Shown piece after piece: positions 16,726-26,348 of a DNA stretch of 56,784 nucleotides. Position 1 is the stretch's first letter, and each line of letters starts with the position of its first letter. Position numbers and translations under genes: made by a program. The DNA is from Nitrospirota bacterium. Its GTDB lineage: Bacteria; Nitrospirota; Thermodesulfovibrionia; Thermodesulfovibrionales; Dissulfurispiraceae. The notes under the pieces are model-generated. The model did no database searches, was not told the origin of the DNA, and worked only from the letters and a program-made list of their open reading frames with translations. The stretch is from the NCBI GenBank assembly GCA_016936655.1, contig JAFGXL010000022.1, positions 1 through 56,784 of the forward strand, written 5' to 3'.

Positions 16726-18231
16726 CTATCCTTCAGCCTTTGATGCAGTAATACTCACAGGAAGCCTGCCGCAGAACTCAGAGCCATTTATGATGTGCTG
16801 AGCAAACAGCTCCTGAATCCAGTCATCATATCCATATGCAGCAGCGAGCGCATCAGCTTCACCAAAACCTGCAAGAACATAAGGACTGCCGAATGATACA
16901 ACAGCAGCGCTCTCAGCATTTTTGATGACTTCTTTGATTCTGGTCTTTGCTGATTGATCTATCCCTGACCTGCCACGCCATGCTGCAACCTTTGTTGATA
17001 TAGCAATTATTACGCTTCCTGATACTGCCTCTGCACAATTAATATCAAGCACCCTGCTGAAGTATTTGGTGAACACCTTTTTTGATATCCCATCCTCATC
17101 ACCTGCAAGCACTATTGTCCAGCCCGAAATATCTCTGGGCCACTCACCTTTTAAAAGAGCAAAAGAGAGCTGGGCCAACTCCTGCGCTGAATTTATGTTA
17201 GATATAAAATCAGGCTTGTGGATTTTTTCGGAACTCAGATCGGATTTGACTCTTATGATTCTATCCAAAGCCTGATCAATCCTTTCCAGAGGAAGCTCGC
17301 CTGACATGATCGCGTTCTCAAGCTCATGAACAGCAGCATCCGGATCATCAGGATGCAGAAGTATATCAAGGCCTGCTTTAAGGCACTTTACATGTATGTT
17401 GCCGTAATCATTCAGAGCGGACATATTGAGGGCATCTGTCATTAATAATCCATTAAACCCGATTGAGTCTCTGATGTATCTGACAACAGCATTGGACAGG
17501 GTCGCGGGCTGATCATTAAATGCAGGAACAAGCAGATGGCCAACCATTATTGAACGCGCTCCGGCTTTGAGAGCTGATTCAAATGGAATCAGCTCAGTCT
17601 CCTGCATATGGTGCATTGTTTTGTTTATCACAGGCAGCAACAGATGCGAATCAACTGAGGTATCGCCATGTCCCGGAAAGTGCTTGGGGCATGATATCAG
17701 CCCATTATTCTCAATGGATTTAACATACTCAGCGCACAGTTCAGCGCAAAAAGCAGGATCATCAGAAAATGCCCTTGTGCAGATTATGGGATTGGCTGGA
17801 TTGTTATTCACATCAGCCACAGGTATAAGAGGCATATTAATGCCAGCATATGATGCCTCAGCAGTCAAGGCATCGAGGTTCTGATGCAGCAGTTTCAGAG
17901 CAGTCTGTCCGCTGCCCTTTATTGCTGATGCTACAGCCATCTGGCACGGCATTGGAGCTGCGCCGTTCAACTGCTGAGCTGTGCCGCGTTCTATGTCTGA
18001 GGCGATAAACAGAGTAATAGGCGCAGCCTGCTGGAGCTCGTCAACAAAAAGCCTTACAGCTTCGAGCTCACCGCCAAAGATTATGAACCCGCCTATGCCG
18101 TTTTGTGCATAGTTGAGCATCTTTTGCCTGTATGCTGAGTCTGACAACTGATCTCCATCAAGACGGATGATCAGCAATTGCCGAAGCTTATTGTCAATAG
18201 ATGAAAAAAAGTGAGGGATATTAAAAGACAT
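16726..18231 (-). CDS. nagZ: Beta-N-acetylglucosaminidase, glycoside hydrolase family 3
   Basis: NagZ cleaves GlcNAc from anhydroMurNAc peptides. The catalytic TIM barrel carries the NagZ signature KHFPGHGDTSVDSH (about residues 200-213), whose His acts as general acid/base, and the nucleophile Asp in LLMTDALNM (about residue 267). At 501 residues it has a C-terminal alpha/beta domain after residue ~350 that E. coli NagZ lacks but many Gram-positive and deep-branching homologues have. No signal peptide is seen, which suits a cytosolic recycling enzyme. Co-transcribed with ampG. Confidence 0.93.
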   Translation of the reverse strand: MSFNIPHFFSSIDNKLRQLLIIRLDGDQLSDSAYRQKMLNYAQNGIGGFIIFGGELEAVRLFVDELQQAAPITLFIASDIERGTAQQLNGAAPMPCQMAVASAIKGSGQTALKLLHQNLDALTAEASYAGINMPLIPVADVNNNPANPIICTRAFSDDPAFCAELCAEYVKSIENNGLISCPKHFPGHGDTSVDSHLLLPVINKTMHHMQETELIPFESALKAGARSIMVGHLLVPAFNDQPATLSNAVVRYIRDSIGFNGLLMTDALNMSALNDYGNIHVKCLKAGLDILLHPDDPDAAVHELENAIMSGELPLERIDQALDRIIRVKSDLSSEKIHKPDFISNINSAQELAQLSFALLKGEWPRDISGWTIVLAGDEDGISKKVFTKYFSRVLDINCAEAVSGSVIIAISTKVAAWRGRSGIDQSAKTRIKEVIKNAESAAVVSFGSPYVLAGFGEADALAAAYGYDDWIQELFAQHIINGSEFCGRLPVSITASKAEG

Positions 18232-18280
18232 GACCGGATTTTATCAGAACAGGAGCATCAGAGACAAACAATATTCACAA

Positions 18281-18763
18281 TCAAACGATATCGATAAATT
18301 CCGGCTGCATTGTATTTAAGTCGAGCAGCGCAATCGTCGGCCTGCCGCTAACCCATCCGCATGTTTCACCAGGATTGAGTATGAGTGTGCTGCCTCTCTT
18401 TTCTGAATACGGCTTGTGCGTGTGTCCGTGAATTATCAAATCAAAAGCGCCGGAGGCAGCATGCTCATCTATCCTGTATGGCTCATGCATGAGCAGAATC
18501 TTTTTTCCTGCGAGTTCAAATGAGTATGGCTGGTTATGGATCATACCCGGATACATCTGATTAAGCAGCGGCTTGTCGCCGTCATTATTGCCGAAGACCC
18601 CGGTGAAGCCATGAATGAATTCGTAGAACTCCTTGCCTGTAAATGGAGCTACATAATCTCCGGCGTGAATAATATGTGCAACTGATTTTTGTTTGAGGAT
18701 TGAGACAGCTTTTTTTATGTTGTCTACATGGTCATGAGTGTCTGACATTATTCCAACAAGCAT
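18281..18763 (-). CDS. YfcE-type metallophosphoesterase
   Basis: A 160-residue calcineurin-like phosphoesterase. Metal-binding motifs appear in order: GIMSDTHDH, HAGDYV, GNNDGD, LMHEPY and IHGHTHKP. Members of this small family hydrolyse phosphodiesters in a manganese-dependent manner; natural substrates are largely unknown. GGAG six bases upstream of ATG 18763 supports the start. It lies downstream of no close gene on its strand and is divergent from hisF. Confidence 0.92.
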   Translation of the reverse strand: MLVGIMSDTHDHVDNIKKAVSILKQKSVAHIIHAGDYVAPFTGKEFYEFIHGFTGVFGNNDGDKPLLNQMYPGMIHNQPYSFELAGKKILLMHEPYRIDEHAASGAFDLIIHGHTHKPYSEKRGSTLILNPGETCGWVSGRPTIALLDLNTMQPEFIDIV

Positions 18764-18912
18764 CTCTGACTCCTTTTATATAAATGCCTCAAAAACGTTT
18801 ATAAATTATACCATCAGATATCTTTCTTACTAAAACTACTATTTAGAAAAGTGCGATTTCTGGTACTATACGAAACCAATTAAATATCTGAATACCAGGA
18901 GGATAGATACGA

Positions 18913-19677
18913 ATGAGCAAGATTAAAATCATGCCATGCCTCGACATGAAAAATGGCAGGGTTGTAAAAGGCATAAATTTCGTTAATTTGAAGGATGCTG
19001 GAGATCCTGTCGAAAACGCAATATTTTACCAGAGTGAAGGCGCTGATGAACTGGCCATGCTCGATATAGCGGCAACTCTCGAAAACAGAAAGACACGCCT
19101 TGAATGGGTCAAAAATGTTGCAGATGTTATATCTATACCATTGACCGTAGGAGGCGGCATCTCGAGCCTCGACGATATACATCTGACACTATCAGCAGGA
19201 GCCGCCAAGGTATCTATGAACAGCGCTGCTGTCAAAAACCCGTCTCTTGTAGAGAAGGCAGTTAATGATTTCGGGTCTGAACGAATAACAGTAGCTGTTG
19301 ACGCACGCAGAAACAGCTCTATCCCATCAGGTTTTGAACTTGTGGTTTCAGGAGGCACAAAGCCTGTAGGTCAAGACGCAGTCGAGTGGGCAAGAAGATG
19401 CCAGGATTTGGGAGCAGGAGCGATTTTGCCTACCAGTATGGATGGAGACGGCACACTTGCAGGCTACGACATTGAGTTCACCAAAGCTATATCAGATGCT
19501 GTAGCCCTGCCTGTAATAGCCTCTGGAGGAGCTGGAACACTTGAACACTTCTATGAGGGAGCTGTAAAAGGAGGAGCGCAGATTCTGCTGGCAGCGTCAG
19601 TGTTTCATTTCAGAACTTTTCGTATTAGGGAAGTTAAAGAATATCTCCAGAGCCGTGGGCTAGAGGTAATCCTGTAG
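18913..19677 (+). CDS. hisF: Imidazole glycerol phosphate synthase cyclase subunit
   Basis: Cyclase half of IGP synthase, which converts PRFAR and ammonia from HisH into imidazole glycerol phosphate and AICAR in histidine synthesis. The (beta-alpha)8 barrel has MPCLDMKNGRVVKG with catalytic Asp11, LTVGGGISS, and DGDGTLAGYD with the second catalytic Asp. Full length at 254 residues. AGGAGG lies ten bases upstream. No other his gene is in the window, so hisF is separated from its partner hisH. Confidence 0.97.
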   Translation: MSKIKIMPCLDMKNGRVVKGINFVNLKDAGDPVENAIFYQSEGADELAMLDIAATLENRKTRLEWVKNVADVISIPLTVGGGISSLDDIHLTLSAGAAKVSMNSAAVKNPSLVEKAVNDFGSERITVAVDARRNSSIPSGFELVVSGGTKPVGQDAVEWARRCQDLGAGAILPTSMDGDGTLAGYDIEFTKAISDAVALPVIASGGAGTLEHFYEGAVKGGAQILLAASVFHFRTFRIREVKEYLQSRGLEVIL

Positions 19678-19796
19678 AAATGAACTGAATCAAGGAGTAT
19701 GCTGCTTAGTCAAGTATAGAAATATTGGTTTCAATATGCCTATCCTTATTTAACTATATTTTCAAAACTGTACCAGAACAGTATCAACTACATGTG

Positions 19797-20807
19797 TTAT
19801 AGCGGCAGATAGGCCTTTGGGTTGAGATCCAACCCTGCAATATCACCTGCAACAAAGTGGTGATATCCTGCTGCTGCAATCATTGCAGCGTTGTCTGTAC
19901 AGAGCCTGATCGACGGCAGCCAGAGCTTTGCATTCTGTTCATCAGCCATCTTCTGCATCCTCTTTCTGAGTTCGCTGTTTGCAGAGACTCCACCCGTAAG
20001 CACTATCCTTCTGATTCCTTTTTTCACTATCGCCCACTCCACCTTTCGGACAAGCACATCAACAACAGCTGCCTGAAATGAGGCAGCAATATTGTTGAGA
20101 ATATCAGAAGGTATTTTAGTGATATCACCATCTGGCGCAATAGCCTGCAATTCCCTTCTGACAGCGGTCTTGAGTCCGCTGAAGCTGAAATCAAATGAAT
20201 CTGGCAGATATGCGCGAGGAAAGCTGACTGCCTTTGGGTCTCCATCAGCAGCCATTCTGTCTATTACAGGACCTCCGGGATAGCTTAACCCGAGCATCTT
20301 TGCTATCTTGTCATACGCCTCACCAGCTGCATCATCACGAGTGCGACCCAGCTCTTCATAGTCTCCAAAGCCGTTTATAAGATATAGGCTTGTGTGGCCG
20401 CCTGATGCAATTAGGGAGACAAAAGGGAATTCAGGCTCGCTCTCTAAAAACGGGGCAAAGATATGTCCCTCAAGATGATTAACACCTACTAGAGGAATTC
20501 CTGCTGCATACCCTAGCGACTTTGCAAAGCCGCAGCCAACAAGCAGTGAACCAATAAGCCCGGGGCCTTTGCATACAGCTATTGCATCAATATGACGAAG
20601 CTCTGTTTTTGCCTGAATTAAAGCCTCATTTACAACATGCGATATCATATCCATATGCATCCTTGAGGCCAGCTCAGGCACAATCCCGCCATACTTTTTA
20701 TGGATCTCTGTTTGTGATGAGACTATGTTGGACAGTATTGTGCTGCTGCCTTCAATTACTGATGCTGAGGTGTCGTCGCAGGATGTATCTATTCCGAGTA
20801 TTCTCAT
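19797..20807 (-). CDS. tsaD: tRNA N6-threonylcarbamoyladenosine transferase
   Basis: TsaD transfers threonylcarbamoyl from TC-AMP to A37 of ANN-decoding tRNAs. It starts with the ASKHA-fold motif LGIDTSCDDTSASV, and the metal-binding VNHLEGHIFAP (two His) and LTGGVSANSELR motifs are present. Full length at 336 residues. It follows ccsA after a terminator-like hairpin, so it may have its own promoter or be expressed by read-through. It converges with hisF; the 119-bp gap between them holds only a weak hairpin. Confidence 0.97.
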   Translation of the reverse strand: MRILGIDTSCDDTSASVIEGSSTILSNIVSSQTEIHKKYGGIVPELASRMHMDMISHVVNEALIQAKTELRHIDAIAVCKGPGLIGSLLVGCGFAKSLGYAAGIPLVGVNHLEGHIFAPFLESEPEFPFVSLIASGGHTSLYLINGFGDYEELGRTRDDAAGEAYDKIAKMLGLSYPGGPVIDRMAADGDPKAVSFPRAYLPDSFDFSFSGLKTAVRRELQAIAPDGDITKIPSDILNNIAASFQAAVVDVLVRKVEWAIVKKGIRRIVLTGGVSANSELRKRMQKMADEQNAKLWLPSIRLCTDNAAMIAAAGYHHFVAGDIAGLDLNPKAYLPL

Positions 20808-20818
20808 AAGAAAGTAAA

Positions 20819-20854
20819 GCTAAGGAGCATGGGCTTATGCCCATACTCCTTAGC
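20819..20854 (-). terminator. Terminator-like hairpin between ccsA and tsaD
   Basis: Two 16-nt arms (GCTAAGGAGCATGGGC and its near complement, one mismatch) around a TTAT loop, followed on the minus strand by a T-rich stretch. It lies eight bases after the ccsA stop and 12 bases before the tsaD ATG, so it could also mask the tsaD ribosome-binding site. Confidence 0.7.
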
Positions 20855-20862
20855 ATGAATTC

Positions 20863-21948
20863 CTATTGTGCGCCGTATGAATGGAGTCCTGTAAGAAGCA
20901 GGTTTACTCCAAGGTATGTGAAGATTGTTGATACAAATCCGACTACCGCTACTATGGCTATCTTCTGCCCCTTCCATCCGCGCAGATATCTTGCATGAAG
21001 AAAAAATGCATAAACAAACCATGTTATAAGCGACCATGTCTCTTTAGGGTCCCAGCTCCAGTATCTTCCCCATGCTTGATCAGCCCATACTGCACCGAAT
21101 ATCAGTCCTCCGAGGGTAAATACAGGGAATCCAACAGCTATGCTCTTGTATGTCAGATCATCCAACACATCCTTCGAAAGATTAAACGATGTAATAACCT
21201 TTTTCAGAATATGTCCATAGTTATAAACAGCATAAATAATAGCGCCGAGACCTATTGTGCTCAGGAGCACAACAATGCCTGAACTGCTTCTGAATGTGGC
21301 TTTAAAGAGATAACTTTTTATAAAAGACTCCGGTCTGCTTGCTGCTATCTTAAATGCAAAAAAATCAATACACATAGCTGCAAGTATAGTTATAAAAACA
21401 CCGAGAGTGGTTGTCCAGAAGATGTACGCTCCGTCCTTCTTCTTCTCTGTTGTAACTGCAAGATACATCATGGCAGTTGCAAATGAGATAGCAAATGCTG
21501 CGTATGCAAGAAAGCTCATTGTCACATGTGAAAGCAGCCAGTTGCTCTGCAGAGCAGGCACAAGTGGATGAATGTCCTTGTGTATTCCAGACAGTTCAAT
21601 AAAAGCGAGCGTCATGCCCGCTATAGGTGTAATAAACGCTCCAAAAGATTTTGTCTTGTACTTGAACTCGATAACTAAATAACCGAGTATTATGCACCAG
21701 ACAAAAAATATCAGAGATTCATAAAGGTTTGTGAGCGGTATGGCTCTCATAATGCCCATCTGGCCGACCTCTAGAAACTCGGCTGTTCTGACAAAAAATG
21801 CTATTGTGTGCGACACAAAGCCTGCAATTGTTATGGTTGTTGCTATGCTGCCAATAGTAGAATTCTTGAACGCAAGATACGCTATGTAGGCTACCATTGC
21901 AAGTATATACGCTATAGTAGCTATGCCAAACAGCTGCGAACTGTCCAT
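20863..21948 (-). CDS. ccsA: System II cytochrome c biogenesis protein CcsA
   Basis: Membrane protein of 361 residues with about eight to nine transmembrane helices. The tryptophan-rich WGRYWSWDPKETWSL segment near residue 285 is the WWD-type heme-handling motif of CcsA/ResC, and conserved His residues flank it. With ResB it moves heme across the membrane and attaches it to apocytochromes c on the outside. GAGGAGG lies upstream of ATG 21948. It follows resB by 16 bp in the same operon. Names ccsA, ccsB and resC are used for this family. Confidence 0.95.
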   Translation of the reverse strand: MDSSQLFGIATIAYILAMVAYIAYLAFKNSTIGSIATTITIAGFVSHTIAFFVRTAEFLEVGQMGIMRAIPLTNLYESLIFFVWCIILGYLVIEFKYKTKSFGAFITPIAGMTLAFIELSGIHKDIHPLVPALQSNWLLSHVTMSFLAYAAFAISFATAMMYLAVTTEKKKDGAYIFWTTTLGVFITILAAMCIDFFAFKIAASRPESFIKSYLFKATFRSSSGIVVLLSTIGLGAIIYAVYNYGHILKKVITSFNLSKDVLDDLTYKSIAVGFPVFTLGGLIFGAVWADQAWGRYWSWDPKETWSLITWFVYAFFLHARYLRGWKGQKIAIVAVVGFVSTIFTYLGVNLLLTGLHSYGAQ

Positions 21949-21964
21949 TTACTCCTCCTCTTGA

Positions 21965-23374
21965 CTATAAACTTTTAGTTAAAGAATCTATTTTCTGGTC
22001 AAACTGAATCTTATTCTTGTTTGCGCTGCCTGCAACAGTAACAGTAGTCTTGCCCTTTTCCTCAGCTACATGCACCCATATCCTGCGGTGGCTCATGAAG
22101 AATGCTGCATAAAGTCCAACAGCCATAAACAGGCACCCGAGATAGACCAGCCATACACCGGGGTCTTTTCTCACCTGCAAACCTGTGTACTGAACGCCCC
22201 ATATATCAAGAAGCTGGATAGAACCAAAAGGAGTCTTCCATGTCTCTGGGAACCTCTTTAGCACCCATTGTTTATGAACTGTCTTGCCTGCCTCTGAAAA
22301 CTCTATAAAGGCAGCAGGATTGTTCATCTGGTTGGAGTATGTAAAAAGCTCTCCGGTTTTATTATCTATTCCTACCGCCGGACTATAGTCAACAACCTTT
22401 CCCTTGATCTTTGTGCCGGGCACATCAAAAGACTGATCCAACCCCACAGACACATCCTGGCTGCTTCCTGCGCCCTGCGCATAAACCTTCATCTTAAATT
22501 TGGAATTAGCTATATTGTCAGGGTTAAAAAAGTAGCTGGCCTGATAGAATACAACCCCCTTATACCTGAGAGGATCGTTGACGCTGATCTGTTTTTTAAG
22601 CACCTCTTTGTTGTTCTCTATCACAACAAGATTGCTTACATAAGACTTAGGTGTATCCGTATCATCATAAAAAGAGACATCAAAATCATCGCATCTTACA
22701 CTAAACTCAAGAGGTATTTTAGATCCGTCTCTGGATTCTATGGATGAGGCTGTTCCGCCCTCAGGAAGAGCGAGATAGCCATCAAAACCGAAGAATTTAC
22801 CTTCTATTCCCCCCATCATTATCAACAGTATGCTGAGATGCGTTACATAAACACCAAGCCTGCTGTATCTGCCTTTTTCAGAGTATATCTGACCTGACTT
22901 TCCATCAGTAAGCACATTACTAAACCCTATTTTTTTGAGTTCAGCAGTGACTGAAGATACAGTATCCTCGAGTTTTCCCTTTACCTGAATCTGAGGTCTC
23001 ACTATCATTGATTTAAAGATCTCAGGCTCAATAGGCCTTATCGGAGTCTTTGCGAGTTTCCATATCCCCGGCAATCTGTCTATTGAACAGATGACCAAGT
23101 TTACAGCAAAAATGAAGAGAAGCGCGAGAAACCACCATGAACGGTACATATCTGTAAAACCCATTGCATTTATAACCTTAAACACAGCAGGAGCTGAATC
23201 GCCAAAAACTTTAGTGAGCATCTTGATATTGCGCTCAGGCTCAACCTGCTGCTGGATAAGTGTGCCAGCTATGGAGGTTACAGATATAAGAGTAAAAACC
23301 ACTACCGCCAGTTTAATAGAAGTCAGGATATTCCATATCCTGTCCACTATGCCCTGACTCTTTTTATCTTCCAC
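21965..23374 (-). CDS. resB: Cytochrome c biogenesis protein ResB
   Basis: A 469-residue ResB/Ccs1-family protein. Two to three membrane segments in the first ~100 residues, a fourth near 175-190, a large periplasmic domain, and a last helix around 405-425 (GCLFMAVGLYAAFF) fit the family. The RYSRLGVYVTHLSILLIMMGG segment carries the conserved heme-related His. It partners CcsA in System II assembly of c-type cytochromes. The start codon is GTG with GGGGAGGG upstream. No thioredoxin-like ResA lies nearby. Confidence 0.93.
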   Translation of the reverse strand: MEDKKSQGIVDRIWNILTSIKLAVVVFTLISVTSIAGTLIQQQVEPERNIKMLTKVFGDSAPAVFKVINAMGFTDMYRSWWFLALLFIFAVNLVICSIDRLPGIWKLAKTPIRPIEPEIFKSMIVRPQIQVKGKLEDTVSSVTAELKKIGFSNVLTDGKSGQIYSEKGRYSRLGVYVTHLSILLIMMGGIEGKFFGFDGYLALPEGGTASSIESRDGSKIPLEFSVRCDDFDVSFYDDTDTPKSYVSNLVVIENNKEVLKKQISVNDPLRYKGVVFYQASYFFNPDNIANSKFKMKVYAQGAGSSQDVSVGLDQSFDVPGTKIKGKVVDYSPAVGIDNKTGELFTYSNQMNNPAAFIEFSEAGKTVHKQWVLKRFPETWKTPFGSIQLLDIWGVQYTGLQVRKDPGVWLVYLGCLFMAVGLYAAFFMSHRRIWVHVAEEKGKTTVTVAGSANKNKIQFDQKIDSLTKSL

Positions 23375-23546
23375 TGTTATAATGCCCTCCCCTTTTAAAG
23401 TATCCGCATCATAAGATTTCTGACACAGACAAGTTTTTGTTCCGATGACATTTCAGCGGATATGATACTGTCTTAAATATGAAAATTTGATGAAATCTGA
23501 CCGGGTTTCAAATTTTAACAAAACAGAAAAAATGTTTGCAAACTAA

Positions 23547-25358
23547 TTATGCGCTGTCCAAAGATATGACAGCAGTAACTACAAGACCTTTGTTCTTAAG
23601 GTTTTCGACAATCAACCTGCCAGATAGCTGAAGAGCTGCTGCTCGTGCTAAAGCGAGCTCAATATTATTTATGTCATTGAATCCGCCCTGCTCAAAAATT
23701 TCAGCAGCTTCATCATCAAGCCCCTTGCCGGTGTCAGCCACAACTATCTCAAGAGCAGCAGAGCCTGCTTCAGCAGATGAGGCTCTTGAAACAAGCAGAG
23801 ATACTGTGCCTGCATCAGTATTAGCAACTGAGTTTTTTATGAGGCTCAAAACCATTTTTTTAATAAGGTTAGCATCAGCGCATATTTGTGATCCATCTTC
23901 ACAGCTGATCAGATCGCTTACAAATGTCAGTTGCTTGGCTGTGGTTATAGATTCAGCTTCTCTGCTTAAATCATTAAAGAAAGAAGAGAGGTCAAACCGC
24001 TCAGGCGTTAAATTTTGGGGTTCAACTATTGTCTTAGCCATGCTTCTGAGAGAGCCGGAAAAAGATTCGAGCTGGTCAGACATATTAGATATAAATTTTA
24101 TTGCTGACCTTCCAGCATTCTGGTCCTGATAGTTCAGCATAAGCGCATCTGACTTTTTCTTCATCTGGCTTGAACTGTTTTTTAATACTGAAGATACCTG
24201 TTCTAAAAGCTCCTTGCTATCCTGAGCAGCCCTTTTTGCCTTAAGTCTATCATCCTGTTTATTCTGTTGCTCAGTAACAAGTTCTATCAATTCATATATT
24301 TCGTTCTTTATTGAACTTAGTTCACCTCTGCATTTTATATCTCCTGCAATGAAAGCATCGCCGTTTCGGTACGCTCTGATAGAAGATGCAAGATCTCTAA
24401 GAGGCAGCGAAACAAGGTTGTTAAACCTATACAAAATAAAAATAATTATCATACCCAAAAGAACGAGTATGCTTAAGTAGCATATTGTTATCAGTCGCAT
24501 TGCAGAGGAGGTCTCTGACCTGCTGACCTTCACAAATATGTTTAAAGGAGCGTGCTGCAGCTTGCTTATCGTTGTATAAAACCTGCCGCTCTCTGGAGCA
24601 TCTTTTTCTGACGATGCTGAACCAAAATCTGGCAGACCAAATACGACCCTGCCTGACTGGTCTGTTAGAGATACACTCAGACTTCTGAATTGGGGCTTCT
24701 CAGCTTTAATAAGCGCAAGCAGCCTTGTTGTATCTATCTGGCCAAAGAGCAGGCCGTTAACATTCCCATCAGCATCTGCAACAGGCACTATCATCTCAAC
24801 GCTCCTGTCTACTGAGGAACCTGTAAGTCTGACCAGAGGATCTTTAAGACTCTTTATATCCTGAGTTACAAATCTGAGGCTGCTCCATTCAGAACCGATG
24901 ATTTCTGCATCAGTAGATGCGATGACAGTTCCGTCATTATGTATCAGTGAAATAGCCCTGTAACCGAGTACAGACCTTTCTTTAAGAAGGCTAGATATAG
25001 ATTCCTGCATCTCTGAACGGGCAGAGCGGCTGAGCACCCTGCGGCGGGCTGCAGCTCCTTTTTTTGATGCATCCTCAACTCCCAGATGAAGGGTATTAAA
25101 CTTTATCAAGGGATGATTCGAGATAATCTCCAGATCTGAAGTCCTTTCACTGAACCATGAGTCTATTGATGACTTCTTCTCTGCAGATACTGCTGCAATA
25201 TACGCAGCTTCAGGAGTTCTAATATGAGAAAACTCCGGCATTATATAAAATGCTCCGCCAGCACAAACTAAAACAATAAATATAAAAATAAGCGGCCAGA
25301 TGAGCACTCTGGTCGCAATTCTGCCTGAAAAGTCTTTATTATCTGAGCTTTTTCCCAT
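23547..25358 (-). CDS. Membrane sensor kinase-like protein, catalytically degenerate
   Basis: A 603-residue protein: N-terminal membrane helix (residues 18-38), a periplasmic double-Cache-like sensor (about 45-280), a second helix (about 290-312), a HAMP-like linker and a GHKL ATPase-like domain at the C-terminus. The ATPase domain keeps an N-box Asn (LSLIKNSVAN) and a G1-like DTGKGLDD, but the G2 box is absent and the expected dimerisation helix (about 400-440) has no H-box histidine. It may signal by conformation rather than phosphotransfer. GGAG before ATG 25358 gives the start. It lies 39 bp downstream of a diguanylate cyclase whose receiver is also degenerate. Confidence 0.82.
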   Translation of the reverse strand: MGKSSDNKDFSGRIATRVLIWPLIFIFIVLVCAGGAFYIMPEFSHIRTPEAAYIAAVSAEKKSSIDSWFSERTSDLEIISNHPLIKFNTLHLGVEDASKKGAAARRRVLSRSARSEMQESISSLLKERSVLGYRAISLIHNDGTVIASTDAEIIGSEWSSLRFVTQDIKSLKDPLVRLTGSSVDRSVEMIVPVADADGNVNGLLFGQIDTTRLLALIKAEKPQFRSLSVSLTDQSGRVVFGLPDFGSASSEKDAPESGRFYTTISKLQHAPLNIFVKVSRSETSSAMRLITICYLSILVLLGMIIIFILYRFNNLVSLPLRDLASSIRAYRNGDAFIAGDIKCRGELSSIKNEIYELIELVTEQQNKQDDRLKAKRAAQDSKELLEQVSSVLKNSSSQMKKKSDALMLNYQDQNAGRSAIKFISNMSDQLESFSGSLRSMAKTIVEPQNLTPERFDLSSFFNDLSREAESITTAKQLTFVSDLISCEDGSQICADANLIKKMVLSLIKNSVANTDAGTVSLLVSRASSAEAGSAALEIVVADTGKGLDDEAAEIFEQGGFNDINNIELALARAAALQLSGRLIVENLKNKGLVVTAVISLDSA

Positions 25359-25397
25359 TGATATCTCCGGAGATTTTAAAAATTAGAGAATAATTTT

Positions 25398-26303
25398 TCA
25401 GGCTGTTATCTCGTCAAAAATTGCTACGGTTTTATTTCGTCCGCCCTCTTTTGCCTTGTAGAGCGCCTCGTCAGCCCTTGATATTAGCTTGTCTATTGAC
25501 GGCTCCATTCCCTCGGAAAATATTGTGAGGCCCTGGCTAATTGTTACAGGGATTCCCTTGTCCAGATCCTGACAGACAAAAGGCTTGTTCAGAAAAGCGC
25601 ACCTTATCCTTTCGCATACAGAAAGAGCGCTGTCCCCGTTTGTGTTGGGCATAAGGAGTATAAACTCTTCTCCTCCGTATCTGGCAGCTATATCCTCAGT
25701 GCGCACAGCAAGAGATATCCTCTTTGCTGCCTGCTTTAAAACTTCATCACCACAGCTATGGCCATAGGTATCATTTATTCTTTTAAAAAAATCTATATCC
25801 ATGATTACAACAGAAAAAGGCTCGTTATACCTAACAGCCCACGCTATCTCTTCATTGAATCTCTCCATAAAGAATTTTCTGTTATAAAGCCCTGTAAGAT
25901 AGTCCCTGTCGAGCATCTTCTCAAGGTCATGCACACGGTCATTAACATAAGATATGTTCTTGATCCTGGCTGCAATCTCGGCAGGGAAGAACGGTTCGGA
26001 TACATAGTCAAAGATGCCGAATTCATAACAGGTTTTTATTATTTTTTTGCATCTTCTTGAAGATATAAGAATTATCGGAATGTCCCTTGTAGATGGAGCT
26101 GATTTTAGTTTGCGAACTATCTCTGCAACTCCAGGGTTTGGCATATCAGTGCCGAGCATTATAAGCTCAGGATTGTCAGCATAGACCCTATCAAAAATTA
26201 TCTCTGGCTTTTCGATGAGCAAATATTCATGCCCTGCGTCATCAAGTATATCGCATAGTACGCAGTTAAACTTTGATGCCTTATGTACAATCATCACTTT
26301 CAT
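25398..26303 (-). CDS. Diguanylate cyclase with pseudo-receiver domain
   Basis: A 301-residue protein with a receiver-like domain (1-120) and a GGDEF domain (130-301). The active-site signature is GGEEF at 210-214, and an RxxD inhibitory site (R201-D204) stands five residues before it, so the protein should make c-di-GMP and be product-inhibited. The receiver domain lacks the N-terminal acidic pair, has Gly51 where the phospho-acceptor Asp is expected and Glu103 in place of the conserved Lys, so it probably cannot be phosphorylated. It heads a two-gene unit with the degenerate kinase-like protein at 23547-25358. Confidence 0.9.
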   Translation of the reverse strand: MKVMIVHKASKFNCVLCDILDDAGHEYLLIEKPEIIFDRVYADNPELIMLGTDMPNPGVAEIVRKLKSAPSTRDIPIILISSRRCKKIIKTCYEFGIFDYVSEPFFPAEIAARIKNISYVNDRVHDLEKMLDRDYLTGLYNRKFFMERFNEEIAWAVRYNEPFSVVIMDIDFFKRINDTYGHSCGDEVLKQAAKRISLAVRTEDIAARYGGEEFILLMPNTNGDSALSVCERIRCAFLNKPFVCQDLDKGIPVTISQGLTIFSEGMEPSIDKLISRADEALYKAKEGGRNKTVAIFDEITA

Positions 26304-26348
26304 AGAGAAAAGTATACACTACCATGCTTCTTCAATCAAGCGGAACAG

